Virus record (IMG/VR): IMGVR_UViG_3300043466_003163
Location: 24,590-88,589 of that record
Reading direction: 5' to 3' (one strand)
Source: a virus
DNA length: 64,000 nucleotides
Shown here: piece by piece, positions 52,334 through 60,883 of the stretch
Numbering within the stretch: position 1 is the first letter of the stretch
Layout: every line of letters begins with the position of its first letter
Notes under the pieces: model-generated
Database searches by the model: none
What the model was told of the DNA's origin: nothing
The model's input: only the letters and a program-made list of their open reading frames with translations
Program-made: the position numbers and the translations under genes

Positions 52334-52405
52334 AAACCCATCATGGTAGCGAACCTGATGGGTTTATTTTTTGTCCGTAGACAACAACGGTCCTAATCCG
52401 TTTTA
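52334..52405 (+). terminator. Strong terminator, followed by a weaker second hairpin
   Basis: First: stem AAACCCATCA/TGATGGGTTT (52334-52343, 52356-52365), loop of 12, then ATTTTTT. Second: AACGG/CCGTT (52386-52390, 52398-52402) followed by TTATCTTT. Both end the 50-aa gene transcript on the plus strand. Confidence 0.8.
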
Positions 52406-52462
52406 TCTTTAATTTTATATATAAATATTTACTTTAATCAAAAATATGATTAGATTTTTTAA

Positions 52463-52864
52463 ATGGAAGAAAAAAGTATATTAAACTGGGATTTACATCA
52501 AAAATTAATTGAGGGGAGATTTGGTAAAAGAAAAATAACTAAAATTATAGAAACAAATATCTATTCTAAATACGAAAAAGAATATTTAGAAAATAATAAA
52601 AGAATATTTTATGTTAACTCTATTGATATATTATCTGATGATACCGTAGTTTTAGAATGTTATTATCAAGATAGAAAAAAATATTATTTATCTGACAAAT
52701 TTGTTTTATACAATGATTACCCACTAAACGATAGGAATATCGTCAATAAAAAATGTGAAATTTTTTGGGTGATTAAATCATTTCGAGAATATATTCTTAA
52801 CGAAGAAAATCGTTTATATAAACATAAAATTATTTTAGAAGATTTAATTAGAAGTTTCCTTTAA
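52463..52864 (+). CDS. Hypothetical protein (133 aa)
   Basis: Charged alpha/beta protein: MEEKSILNWDLHQKLIEGRF, strand VNSIDILSDDTVVLECYYQD, IFWVIKSFREYILNEENRLY and a C-terminal helix. No family recognised. A GATTAGA-rich leader and TATATAAATATTT element lie upstream. Its 3' end overlaps a minus-strand small gene by 21 bases. Confidence 0.55.
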   Translation: MEEKSILNWDLHQKLIEGRFGKRKITKIIETNIYSKYEKEYLENNKRIFYVNSIDILSDDTVVLECYYQDRKKYYLSDKFVLYNDYPLNDRNIVNKKCEIFWVIKSFREYILNEENRLYKHKIILEDLIRSFL

Positions 52865-52972
52865 ATAAAAACTTTTTAATATCTCTTCGTTTTTTTTGAT
52901 TACGGATAATCTTTTGTTAAGATTAGACATATTTCTTTTTTGTCCTTTTATTTTTTTTCTTGCTTTAGCCAT
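52844..52972 (-). CDS. Basic 42-residue protein
   Basis: ATG at 52972: MAKARKKIKGQKRNMSNLNK RL, then SVIKKNEEILKSFYLKETSN. About one third basic in the first 22 residues. It fills the gap between the 133-aa gene and the next minus-strand gene and converges with the former. Comparable in size and charge to the miniproteins at 5441 and 45082; function unknown. Confidence 0.6.
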   Translation of the reverse strand: MAKARKKIKGQKRNMSNLNKRLSVIKKNEEILKSFYLKETSN

Positions 52973-52989
52973 AGTTGTTTTTTTTAATC

Positions 52990-53589
52990 CTAATTATATT
53001 TATGAGAGAAAAACTCTCTACCATTTAAAGATATTTCATGATGATTAAGTAAAAAACCATCATCTATTAATCTTTCATAATCTTTTGTTGGTGTCATAGA
53101 CATTTTAGTATTATATATTAAAATATCTTGTTTAAATCCTTCTTCTATATAATATTCAAATTCAGACATTTTTTCAAACTCACTATCGTATTCTTCATCG
53201 TCTCCAGTTACAATTGCAAAATTAAATTTTTTATCTGATAATGGTAAAGTTTCTTTTAAAACATCATCTCTTTTATACATTCTTTTCCACACATTAAAAG
53301 CATCTCCCCTTATATCACCATCTCTGGAAACCATTAACCCATTGGGATAACAAAACATTAAAGCAATTTCTAAAACTGTTGGACCAAAACCCTTTTCTGC
53401 CGCAACCATAGGAAAATAATAAGTACCATCTTTACTTCGACTTAAACCCACAAAACCTAAAATTTTACTATTTTCAAAATCATACAATGTAATATTCATA
53501 TCATCGTATATTGAAATAATTATATTTCTAGGTAATAAAGACATTTTTTTATATTCCTCTTTTAATATTCTCCGTATTATTTCCTTCAT
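52990..53589 (-). CDS. GNAT-like protein with short targeting-like N-terminus (199 aa)
   Basis: N-terminus MKEIIRRILKE|EYKKMSLLP, short class. The following ~110 residues have GNAT-like features: ITLYDFENSKILGFVGLSRS, YYFPMVAAEKGFGPTVLEIA (acetyl-CoA-binding-like turn) and LMVSRDGDIRGDAFNVWKRM. The C-terminal part is acidic and helical, then GREFFSHKYN. I am moderately unsure of the acetyltransferase assignment since no canonical Q/RxxGxG/A is present. Confidence 0.5.
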   Translation of the reverse strand: MKEIIRRILKEEYKKMSLLPRNIIISIYDDMNITLYDFENSKILGFVGLSRSKDGTYYFPMVAAEKGFGPTVLEIALMFCYPNGLMVSRDGDIRGDAFNVWKRMYKRDDVLKETLPLSDKKFNFAIVTGDDEEYDSEFEKMSEFEYYIEEGFKQDILIYNTKMSMTPTKDYERLIDDGFLLNHHEISLNGREFFSHKYN

Positions 53590-53617
53590 ATTATAACAAT
53601 AAATATATTTTTATAAG

Positions 53618-54688
53618 TTAAAAAGGCATTTTTTCTGTTATTTCTTTTGCCAATTCTTTAATATATTTTTTAAAAATAACTTCCCCCAAATTTTCGTCTA
53701 CCCCAAAATTATTTACAACATAATCAATATCTAACGCACCTATCTTCCATCCATCAAAATGTAGCCAAGTATGTATATTCCAAGATTTATAAGCGTATTC
53801 TTCCCAAGGATACATAGGAAATTTTATGGCAATAATTTTTTCAGTAACAGTACCACCATAATTTTTATCCAATATTTCGTACTCAGTATCATCTAACATT
53901 GTTTTTACAATGTAATCGTAGAACTTTTCTTTTCTATCTACTGATTCCGTAACATAACTTTTACCTTTATCATCTTCAAATCCTATTAATTGACCAGTTT
54001 TAGAATCGTATTCTTTTTCCACCCAATCCCCATAGGCATCTTCGTAATACACCATCAATTTTTTATTAGTGTAAGGAATTTCTAAATATATTTGTACATA
54101 TTGTGGTGTTTCCGTAAAAATAGACTCAGACATATGGATTGTTATACGCCACCCATAAATCATTCTAAAAATATCCCCCCAATCACTCATAGGTATATTA
54201 AAATTATTAAAATCAACCATATAAGGTTTTTTTAATAAAGGAATTATTTTTTTATAATACGAATTTTTAACTTCTGTTGACTCATTAATATTTCTATTAT
54301 GTCTTCTATCAATTACCTGACCTTTATCATTTATAAAATATATTAGTTTTCCATATTCATCAAATTCTCTTCTAGCCCATTCACCTTTTGAATTATAATA
54401 GTATATCAAATTTCCGTATTCATTATGTTCATAAATTTGCCAAGCCCCATTATCGGTTTCAAAATATATGATTTCTGAATTTTTATCTACAACACTGTAA
54501 CCTTCATAATTGATAGTGTCCACAATAACTTTTTGATTAAATAAATTAGAAAAAATATCTTTCCACAAACCTTTAGGTATATCCATATTTATTAAATCTT
54601 TAAAATATGGTTTTTCTAATGATTTAGATATTTTTTCTATAACATCCTCTTTAGATTCTTTTAGTATACCCTTAATTGTTACTTTCAT
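53618..54688 (-). CDS. Modular protein with YD-like repeats and YLxKI-type module (356 aa)
   Basis: Starts MKVTIKGILKE|SKEDVIEK. Two copies of a KPYxxDxxNxxIPxxxWxDIF unit (~25-45 and ~155-175) are each followed by YD-repeat-like strands (YEHNEYGNLIYYYNSKGEWA; REFDEYGKLIYFINDKGQV; KEYDSKTGQLIGFEDDKGKS). Linkers carry RNINE|STEV and YVTE|SVDRK. The last ~100 residues (EKFYDYIVKTMLDDTEYEIL) belong to the YLxKI module family. It reads as a polyprotein of three units separated by protease-like sites. Confidence 0.6.
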   Translation of the reverse strand: MKVTIKGILKESKEDVIEKISKSLEKPYFKDLINMDIPKGLWKDIFSNLFNQKVIVDTINYEGYSVVDKNSEIIYFETDNGAWQIYEHNEYGNLIYYYNSKGEWARREFDEYGKLIYFINDKGQVIDRRHNRNINESTEVKNSYYKKIIPLLKKPYMVDFNNFNIPMSDWGDIFRMIYGWRITIHMSESIFTETPQYVQIYLEIPYTNKKLMVYYEDAYGDWVEKEYDSKTGQLIGFEDDKGKSYVTESVDRKEKFYDYIVKTMLDDTEYEILDKNYGGTVTEKIIAIKFPMYPWEEYAYKSWNIHTWLHFDGWKIGALDIDYVVNNFGVDENLGEVIFKKYIKELAKEITEKMPF

Positions 54689-54719
54689 TAATTTATTTTC
54701 TATATAAATAGTTATTTGA

Positions 54720-55001
54720 TTAAAATACTGAATCTATTAGAATTTCTTTATATTCGTCCCATATTAATTTTGTGATTTTATAATCATCAACATTAAAGTT
54801 GTCATATAAATATATACTTAATTCTACTGGTGGGTTTTCATAAGTAATTATTCTTCTAACTTTACTATTAGGTATTAATAAAACTTTTTTCCAAGGAAAA
54901 CTAATGTACGGTTTTTGGGATGGTGATAAACTTTTTATTTCAGTTTCGTCTACTAAAACAGAAATTATATAATTAATATATTTTTTTATTTTTTCTTCCA
55001 T
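54720..55001 (-). CDS. Single YLxKI-family module (93 aa)
   Basis: KKYINYIISVLVDETEIKSL opens the module and DYKITKLIWDEYKEILIDS closes it, with beta strands between (YISFPWKKVLLIPNSKVRRI). Same overall pattern as the modules at 56418, 58728, 59761 and 62916-63871. Function unknown. Confidence 0.6.
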   Translation of the reverse strand: MEEKIKKYINYIISVLVDETEIKSLSPSQKPYISFPWKKVLLIPNSKVRRIITYENPPVELSIYLYDNFNVDDYKITKLIWDEYKEILIDSVF

Positions 55002-55031
55002 TTTAACACATTTAACCTATTAATTATTTTT

Positions 55032-55790
55032 TTATTGTGGTATTGTTATAAAATGTTCAGTGATTTTACCAAAAGATCCTTGAAATATATGAGTTACTGG
55101 ACCATAACAACCTATATTTTTTTTACATTTACTATTCATTAAAGACTTACCATCACTCGCAGAGTGCCCCCAACCACCTCTTCTTTCTAATTGATAATGT
55201 ATATCAGATAATTCTAGCGGAATTGAGATGGTTAGTTTATAATTTTTACCAACCTTACTAGATTTATAATCAATTTCATCAATAATTGGTTTTGCTTTTA
55301 AAGAAGATAAAAAAGTATTTATTTCACATATCAGAACGTTAAATATTTGGTGAATTGTATCCCCCTTACTTCCAGAAGCGTGTGCAATACTTATACCTGT
55401 AGAAGGACCAATATAAGTCAATTCAAATAAAGAGGGTGTTTTTGTAAAAGTAAACATATCACCAAAAACATATTTATTCACCCCCCATTGTTTACATGAT
55501 TTCCAATCTGACCCTATTATAGATTTATTTTTTTCTTTTGGTGATGGGGTAATTATTTCTATAGGATTTATTTTTTTACTATTCATAGAAATACAGTATT
55601 CAAATTTTTTATTATTTTGTGTCTTTATTATATATTTAATGACACAATCTTTTATGGTTCTACACCCAACATCATCAAATATTTTTAATGAATCGTTAAT
55701 ATCATAATCATCATTCGATAACAATGAAAACTCATCTTCATTTAAAAATTTTTTTATTATTTTTCTTAATTCCGTATTAATTAATTTCAT
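55032..55790 (-). CDS. Protein with targeting-like N-terminus and shared Cys module (252 aa)
   Basis: N-terminus MKLINTELRKIIKKFLNE|DE, cut predicted after residue 18. A Cys module (VGCRTIKDCVIKYIIKTQNN, then KFEYCISM) resembles the C-terminal part of the peptidoglycan-binding protein at 51004. Further on: SDWKSCKQWGVNKYVFGDMF, ISIAHASGSKGDTIHQIFNV, HYQLERRGGWGHSASDGKSL and CKKNIGCYGPVTHIFQGSFG. No enzyme motif recognised. Confidence 0.6.
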   Translation of the reverse strand: MKLINTELRKIIKKFLNEDEFSLLSNDDYDINDSLKIFDDVGCRTIKDCVIKYIIKTQNNKKFEYCISMNSKKINPIEIITPSPKEKNKSIIGSDWKSCKQWGVNKYVFGDMFTFTKTPSLFELTYIGPSTGISIAHASGSKGDTIHQIFNVLICEINTFLSSLKAKPIIDEIDYKSSKVGKNYKLTISIPLELSDIHYQLERRGGWGHSASDGKSLMNSKCKKNIGCYGPVTHIFQGSFGKITEHFITIPQ

Positions 55791-55814
55791 ATATAATAAA
55801 TATATATAAAATTA

Positions 55815-56378
55815 TTAAAATGTTAAAGTAATAAGTTCACATTTTATTTCAGGTATAGGAGAATCACCCCAAAAAGGTTTTCTATTGACAAAAGATATTA
55901 TCATTTCATTAGTCCTACTACAATCTATTTTTTGACTACTTAATATGTTTGGTAACTGATAATAATAAGGTAAAAAATAAATATGTGGATTTACTAAATC
56001 GTATCTATGTTTATTTACAAAGTTATAAACTACTTCATTTAAATCATTCACTAATTTATCCCATATAAATCTAAAGTATTTTGGTGGTAAACACATATCA
56101 TTTACAAAATAATCATAAACTTCACCGATTATATCAGTAATGTATTGTTTATAAAAATGATTATCGTAATAAGTATTACTATAATGTGGTTTTAAATCGA
56201 TTCCTCGCATATAATTACTTATCGAATTATTAACCTCATCGTCAAACACCAAAAAATGTTTTAAATCGTTATATTTTTTAAATGCAATAACAACTCGATT
56301 AAAACCTTCAAAATGGAATACTAAATCAAAATTATGATCTTTGTATATTTTTTCAATATATGTTGTATAATTAAACAT
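55815..56378 (-). CDS. Hypothetical protein (187 aa)
   Basis: Tyr/Phe/Asn-rich: MFNYTTYIEKIYKDHNFDLV, FHFEGFNRVVIAFKKYND, YFRFIWDKLVNDLNEVVYNF. The FRFIWDKLVND segment recalls the closing helix of the YLxKI module, with an opening YIEKIY; it may be a diverged, longer member. No other similarity recognised. Confidence 0.5.
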   Translation of the reverse strand: MFNYTTYIEKIYKDHNFDLVFHFEGFNRVVIAFKKYNDLKHFLVFDDEVNNSISNYMRGIDLKPHYSNTYYDNHFYKQYITDIIGEVYDYFVNDMCLPPKYFRFIWDKLVNDLNEVVYNFVNKHRYDLVNPHIYFLPYYYQLPNILSSQKIDCSRTNEMIISFVNRKPFWGDSPIPEIKCELITLTF

Positions 56379-56417
56379 ATATTAAGATTAATAAAAAAAA
56401 ATTTATTTGTCAAATAA

Positions 56418-57332
56418 TTAGTGATAACGTGGATTACGTATACCCCATTCATTTATAAGTATTTGATCCACTTCATATGAATAATCTTCCCATAAACTAT
56501 ATGATTCATCCATAGTTAACCCATAAGTATCCCTACAATACTGAAAAAAGTCTGCCCTATCAAAATGTCTTATTCTACTATATTGTAAATTGGTAAATGG
56601 TGTTGAGATATTAACCCACCCAAAGTTAGAATTAGAAGTAATGTATGTATCAGATAAAAGATATTCTAAAATTTTATTTAAATATTCATCTCTTTTAGGA
56701 TTTAATGTAGATTCATTCATAGAATCCCCACCTTTAAATTTATTAAACATTTTTTTACTATAAATTTCCCACACATAATCAAACTCCTCATCCGTCAACC
56801 CATAATTATGACCACAATATTCTTTAAATTCATTATAAAATGCGTCTGAAGGTTCTAATAAAGACATATATGAAGAATAAAAATTGATGGGTGGATATAA
56901 AATTACCTCTAAATTAACAATAATCTTAGTATCTTTAATTAATAAATCTACAATCTTATCGTAAAATATTTTTTGGTTATTCCCTATTGATTCGTTAAGA
57001 TTATTTTCATCCATCATTCCTTCTACCTCATCCCTTAATTTAGTGAATAATATTTTTGAGTATCTATTAAATATCTTTTGTATAATATTTTTATCGGTAA
57101 TGCCGAATTGATCGTTCATATAAGTATAATCGTCACTACCAACTTGCCAACTACCCAATAAGTATAAATGATAATCTAAACCGTCCCAATCCTCAGTATA
57201 AACTTCTTTCCCGTAAAAGGGGTATATTATTCTAACAATAGGATCACCTTTAATAGTTTTAATCTTATAGTTAGTATCTTCTAACATATAAGATACAATC
57301 TTATCTATTACACTATTTTCTTTATCCTTCAT
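56418..57332 (-). CDS. Three tandem YLxKI-family modules with processing-like linkers (304 aa)
   Basis: Module 1 (~7-105): VIDKIVSYMLEDTNYKIKTI to YGxTDKNIIQKIFNRYSK; linker NNLNE|SIGN; module 2 (~118-205): YDKIVDLLIKDTKIIVNLEV to YGLTDEEFDYVWEIYSKKMF; linker DSMNE|STLN; module 3 (~215-300): YLNKILEYLLSDTYITSNSN to YGLTMDESYSLWEDYSYEVD. The linkers have the N-E-S tetrapeptide of the predicted prohead-protease sites, so three separate units may be released. Start overlaps the upstream 37-aa gene by ATGA. Confidence 0.65.
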   Translation of the reverse strand: MKDKENSVIDKIVSYMLEDTNYKIKTIKGDPIVRIIYPFYGKEVYTEDWDGLDYHLYLLGSWQVGSDDYTYMNDQFGITDKNIIQKIFNRYSKILFTKLRDEVEGMMDENNLNESIGNNQKIFYDKIVDLLIKDTKIIVNLEVILYPPINFYSSYMSLLEPSDAFYNEFKEYCGHNYGLTDEEFDYVWEIYSKKMFNKFKGGDSMNESTLNPKRDEYLNKILEYLLSDTYITSNSNFGWVNISTPFTNLQYSRIRHFDRADFFQYCRDTYGLTMDESYSLWEDYSYEVDQILINEWGIRNPRYH

Positions 57333-57442
57333 AAAGTTTGTACAATTTTATTATTAACATCTAAGAAAAATTCGGTTAATTTATCCTCCATTTCATCATC
57401 AAACTCAACAAAATCATCACCATCATGTAAATCAAAAGTCAT
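57329..57442 (-). CDS. Small acidic protein (37 aa) coupled to the three-module gene
   Basis: ATG at 57442: MTFDLHDGDDFVEFDDEMED, then a helix ending VNNKIVQTL. Its TGA overlaps the ATG at 57332, so translation of the larger gene may depend on it. It follows a terminator, so it is the first gene of its transcript. Confidence 0.5.
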   Translation of the reverse strand: MTFDLHDGDDFVEFDDEMEDKLTEFFLDVNNKIVQTL

Positions 57443-57492
57443 AAACTCATAATTTTCATTCTTTATTTTATTAATAAATATTGTGTAACAAT

Positions 57493-57520
57493 AAAAAACC
57501 TCATCGGATGATGAGGTTTT
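57493..57520 (-). terminator. Terminator after the zinc-ribbon gene
   Basis: Ten-base-pair stem AAACCTCATC/GATGAGGTTT (57496-57505, 57510-57519), loop GGAT, six T following on the minus strand; 31 bases after the stop at 57551. Confidence 0.9.
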
Positions 57521-57550
57521 AGTATTTTCGAAACCTTGTTTTTATTTTTA

Positions 57551-58579
57551 TTAGTCAATAACGATAGCTCTTAACGAGTTAGATGTTAATGAATCTGATT
57601 TTATGTAAATTAGTTTATTTTCATGTCTCTTTAAGAAATTATCTAAAGTATCATTATAGGTTGACATAAGATATTGTTTACCATCAATTATCATATTAAC
57701 TGCCAAAGTATAATGAATTTCAGTTTTGGTTCTAACCATTTGATGTCCGCATTCAGGACAAAACTTCCAAGATGATTTTTTAATCTTTGTTGTACATTTT
57801 GGACACCTCTCAACTAAATCTTTCTTTTCAAATGGTTTTTGTGATTCTGGTAAAATTTTCCAAACTGATGTTGATACTGACCAAACATTAAAGTTTTTAT
57901 TTACAGTTTTAAATGTTTGATCACTTGAAGACCCTTTTTCCACTCTACCTGTTTCAACTGATTTAGATTTTTTTACAAAACTTCTACTTCTTGGTTTTTG
58001 GTCATATTTCGACTCAAACTTATTTGATCTTACATTGTTACTGAAACTTAGTGTACCACTATTATTAGAAGTAAAAGTAACGTCCGTAGGTCGATAAGTG
58101 TAATCAATATTTGAGGTGTATAAATTGTTTCCAATTACATCATTAGTTGATGTAAGGTGATCAATACCACCAGTGGTAATAGTACCATAATTTTGATTCC
58201 ATTTAATGTTATTTAATAAGTCAATAATTGGATCTTCTTCCTCATAAAATACAACCTCAACGTCTCCATTGTTTGCAATTGCATTCATTGTTTCATTTGT
58301 CGAATCTACAGTATAAGTCTCAAACTTAAATTTGTTAGGGACATCGATGTACCTCTCAAGAAATATTCTTTCTCCTGGTCTTAGTACAATTCCTCCTCCA
58401 TTAATAAATTCTCCGTTTATTTTGATTTTTGATAAGACGGTTTTTCTTGATGGGTTATAAAGTTCTATCTCAAACTCCGATCCGTCTTTTAGATAAACAT
58501 TCTGTCCGAATTGTTTAATTCTTTGTTTGTTTTTTGTGATATACGCACATGGGTTATCACTGTTTACATTGTAATTCAT
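57551..58579 (-). CDS. Conserved phage protein with C-terminal zinc ribbon (342 aa)
   Basis: Beta-rich N-terminal domain (residues ~30-115: DGSEFEIELYNPSRKTVLSK; GGGIVLRPGERIFLERYIDV; PNKFKFETYTVDST), a Ser/Asn-rich linker, and a zinc ribbon CPKCTTKIKKSSWKFCPECG (around 258-277), then a short beta end. I recall similar N-terminal domains in virion-associated proteins of T4-like phages. Codon use is more GC-rich than neighbours, like capsid and thyA, suggesting strong expression. Preceded by TATATTTATAA at about 58683-58692. Confidence 0.65.
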   Translation of the reverse strand: MNYNVNSDNPCAYITKNKQRIKQFGQNVYLKDGSEFEIELYNPSRKTVLSKIKINGEFINGGGIVLRPGERIFLERYIDVPNKFKFETYTVDSTNETMNAIANNGDVEVVFYEEEDPIIDLLNNIKWNQNYGTITTGGIDHLTSTNDVIGNNLYTSNIDYTYRPTDVTFTSNNSGTLSFSNNVRSNKFESKYDQKPRSRSFVKKSKSVETGRVEKGSSSDQTFKTVNKNFNVWSVSTSVWKILPESQKPFEKKDLVERCPKCTTKIKKSSWKFCPECGHQMVRTKTEIHYTLAVNMIIDGKQYLMSTYNDTLDNFLKRHENKLIYIKSDSLTSNSLRAIVID

Positions 58580-58727
58580 TTTTCCTTATTTTTATTTTTT
58601 GTTATTATTGGAGATCGATTCGTTGGTAGTTATCCAACTCAAATGTTATTTAAACACTCGAACCCCATCAACAAGGTTTCAATTATAAATATAAGGTATT
58701 TTTATTTTATTGTAAATAGTTAAATAT

Positions 58728-59480
58728 TTACCACCAACCAAAACCACCAAATTTAGTGGCGTTAAAACCAAATTTTCTATTTAATACTGTTACTAACTCA
58801 GATTCCCAAATTTTAGTTTTATTAAAATAATTATTTAGAGTTTCCATCATTTCATGATGAATTATAATCACATCAAATTCAGGATTAGTGATATCAGGGC
58901 GGTTGTAACAAGGTTCAGGTAATTCTTCATAAATTTCGATAGGGTAATCACCCATAATATTATAATTTTTACCATCTACAAGTTTAAATAGATAATCGTT
59001 ATACTGATATTCTTCATCTGGTAAAACAAAACCGATTGCGTAAGGATCGCAACATATACCCATACCACAATTAAATTCTGCCCAATCAATCGATGAATCT
59101 GATAAATTAGGGTATTCTATATCTAATACTCTTTCTACAGTACTAATCATTTTATTTTCAGATTCATTAATAGGGTTAGATTTAAAATCATTTAAAATTT
59201 TCCTACATAAATTTTTTATATAGTTATCCATCACATAACTCGATTCCGTTTTATCTAAACCATAAGTATTATTAAGAAATTCTAAAACATTGTCATCCAT
59301 ATACCACCCAGACTCAATCCAATCCTTTATTTCTTCAATTACATAGTTATAAGAAATTTGTGCGAAGGGAAAACTTATACTAATCAAGTCACCAAAAGGG
59401 AAGGATCCATCTTTTGGTATCATATATGAGGTATCTTCTACTAAATACCTTACAATTTTATCTAAATATTTTTTATCCAT
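58728..59480 (-). CDS. YLxKI-family module fused to a Cys/Trp-rich domain (250 aa)
   Basis: Residues 1-100 are the module: KKYLDKIVRYLVEDTSYMIP to YGLDKTESSYVMDNYIKNLC. Linker SNPINE|SENKM has a protease-like site. C-terminal domain (~110-250): WAEFNCGMGICCDPYAIGFV, YPIEIYEELPEPCYNRPDIT, DVIIIHHEMMETLNNYFNKT. The HHEMME is not an HExxH. The N-terminal 16 residues are identical to those of the gene at 59761, evidence of recent duplication. Confidence 0.6.
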   Translation of the reverse strand: MDKKYLDKIVRYLVEDTSYMIPKDGSFPFGDLISISFPFAQISYNYVIEEIKDWIESGWYMDDNVLEFLNNTYGLDKTESSYVMDNYIKNLCRKILNDFKSNPINESENKMISTVERVLDIEYPNLSDSSIDWAEFNCGMGICCDPYAIGFVLPDEEYQYNDYLFKLVDGKNYNIMGDYPIEIYEELPEPCYNRPDITNPEFDVIIIHHEMMETLNNYFNKTKIWESELVTVLNRKFGFNATKFGGFGWW

Positions 59481-59504
59481 ATATTATTATAAGTATAAAC
59501 AAAA

Positions 59505-59760
59505 ATTTATTTATAACGTAAATATAAATCTATGATATGGTTAGAATACCATCCCCACACACGATCAGACTCAATTTTATCCAATCCGTAATGAGTTAAC
59601 ATAGTATAATAAAAACATTCAGGTACAATATCTATGGTTCAAAAAAACAGAAATATTACAATCAAACAAATACCAATGAAATGGTGACTCCTTTTTTCTA
59701 GTCGTGTTTTCGATTATGTCACTTATAACATAATTATTAAATCTCTTATTATTAGTAATA
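59505..59760 (-). pseudogene. Decayed YLxKI-family module
   Basis: Reading the minus strand: an open stretch directly out of frame with the end of the 59761 gene gives NNKRFNNYVISDIIENTTRK then KKESPFHWYLFDCNISVFL; after a seven-T run the frame shifts to VPECFYYTMLTHYGLDKIES followed by DRVWGWYSNHIIDLYLRYK and a stop. The second part has the family ending YGLxxxExxxVWxxY. Together they make one complete module broken by at least two frame changes and without a start. It looks like a former second module of the adjacent gene. Confidence 0.75.
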
Positions 59761-60066
59761 TTAATATCCAAACCCAATCTCATTTATTTTTTTCATATAT
59801 TCTTTCCAAACCCAATCAATCTCATCTTCAGTTAACCCGTAGTTATCAATACAATAATATTTAAAGTAAATCAACTGTGAGTCCAACCCACTATACGCAG
59901 TATCTTTCAACAACCCAAATGTGTGTAAATAAACTGATTTAAATCCAGTCCTTCCCGCAGTACTTTTACCACCACCCAAATAGTAAGGTGGGTTAAACCA
60001 ACCATAACCGATTTCAGTATCTTCTACCAAATACCTTACAATTTTATCTAAATATTTTTTATCCAT
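59761..60066 (-). CDS. Single YLxKI-family module (101 aa), possibly truncated
   Basis: Opens MDKKYLDKIVRYLVEDTEIG and closes YGLTEDEIDWVWKEYMKKIN, then ends EIGFGY. In the other frame, coding-like sequence continues straight into the decayed module at 59505, so the present stop may result from a frameshift that cut a two-module protein. Upstream TATATTTAGAT is a weak late-type element. Confidence 0.6.
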   Translation of the reverse strand: MDKKYLDKIVRYLVEDTEIGYGWFNPPYYLGGGKSTAGRTGFKSVYLHTFGLLKDTAYSGLDSQLIYFKYYCIDNYGLTEDEIDWVWKEYMKKINEIGFGY

Positions 60067-60129
60067 ATCTAAATATAAATACCAGAATATTTAAAAAACA
60101 AATATATAAAAAATATTTTAACCCATCAA

Positions 60130-60139
60130 AGTATTTATT
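60130..60139 (+). promoter_or_regulatory. Candidate late promoter element AGTATTTATT
   Basis: AGTATTTATT ends four bases before the ATG at 60144 (sequence continues TAAT ATG), so the transcript would be leaderless or nearly so. Confidence 0.4.
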
Positions 60140-60143
60140 TAAT

Positions 60144-60536
60144 ATGAAAGGAATTATTAAAAGAATTTTAAATGAAGAATACCAATTAACTGAAACAGAA
60201 TATATGGGTGATATAATTCCATCACATTTTTTAGAAGAACTGGGAATTAAATTATTTAATGAAGATGATGTTGCCAGTTTTACTGAAATACAATTTGATA
60301 CAAAACGTGTGGTGATTAATCTTTTTACTTATAGTAAAAAATTTAGAGAGTATACGGGTTATGAAGATTCTAATGATATACCGAGAGAATTTAAATATAT
60401 TTATGTTTTTAACATAAATGATTTACCTATAAATTTTATAAAGTATATAATAAAAGTATTAAACGATAAATATACAAATAGTTATTTATTTCCATTTTTA
60501 GACATAATACCAAAAGGTATTTTTAAGAACATTTAA
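60144..60536 (+). CDS. Protein with short targeting-like N-terminus (130 aa)
   Basis: N-terminus MKGIIKRILNE|EYQLTETEY, short class, on the plus strand, showing the segment is not tied to one operon. Body: IIPSHFLEELGIKLFNEDDV, VVINLFTYSKKFREYTGYED, YIYVFNINDLPINFIKYIIK and the end PFLDIIPKGIFKNI. A duplicated copy of the last ~45 bases is at 63914. Function unknown. Confidence 0.6.
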   Translation: MKGIIKRILNEEYQLTETEYMGDIIPSHFLEELGIKLFNEDDVASFTEIQFDTKRVVINLFTYSKKFREYTGYEDSNDIPREFKYIYVFNINDLPINFIKYIIKVLNDKYTNSYLFPFLDIIPKGIFKNI

Positions 60537-60538
60537 AT

Positions 60539-60871
60539 TTAGTAATTACTACAATTACTAATAGTACCATAGAAAAATTCTGTTATATTATCTTTTACAC
60601 CCAGTGAAGATAAAAATTCTATTACCTCATCATATTCTAAACCAGGAAAATCATTTTTAACACTCCAAACCAAATGATCTAATGTCTCTGAAATATATCT
60701 TGGTCCTTCATTTACATTCCAGTAGTTACAAATTTCTATAGGAGATAGTGAATCTATATAATCTCTAATGTAGAGATTAATATTTTTTATTTTAGAATTA
60801 TTATTTTCTGTAATAACTTTACTAACAATTCTTCGTAAATCTGATTCGGTTAGTCTTATAATTTTTTTCAT
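60539..60871 (-). CDS. Protein with long-class targeting-like N-terminus (110 aa)
   Basis: MKKIIRLTESDLRRIVSKVI then TE|NNNSKIKN; cut predicted after residue 22. Mature part is helical: LYIRDYIDSLSPIEICNYWN, ISETLDHLVWSVKNDFPGLE, VIEFLSSLGVKDNITEFFYG. No domain recognised. Three bases from the convergent gene end at 60536. Confidence 0.65.
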   Translation of the reverse strand: MKKIIRLTESDLRRIVSKVITENNNSKIKNINLYIRDYIDSLSPIEICNYWNVNEGPRYISETLDHLVWSVKNDFPGLEYDEVIEFLSSLGVKDNITEFFYGTISNCSNY

Positions 60872-60883
60872 ATATTTATCCTA

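Noticed and set aside
58640-58690. GGGGTTCGAG on the minus strand resembling a tRNA T-arm
   Set aside because: Flanking bases do not pair into a T stem and no acceptor or anticodon arms can be drawn around it.
58728-59480. HHEMME as a third zinc-peptidase motif
   Set aside because: The second zinc-ligand His is missing; the spacing does not match HExxH.
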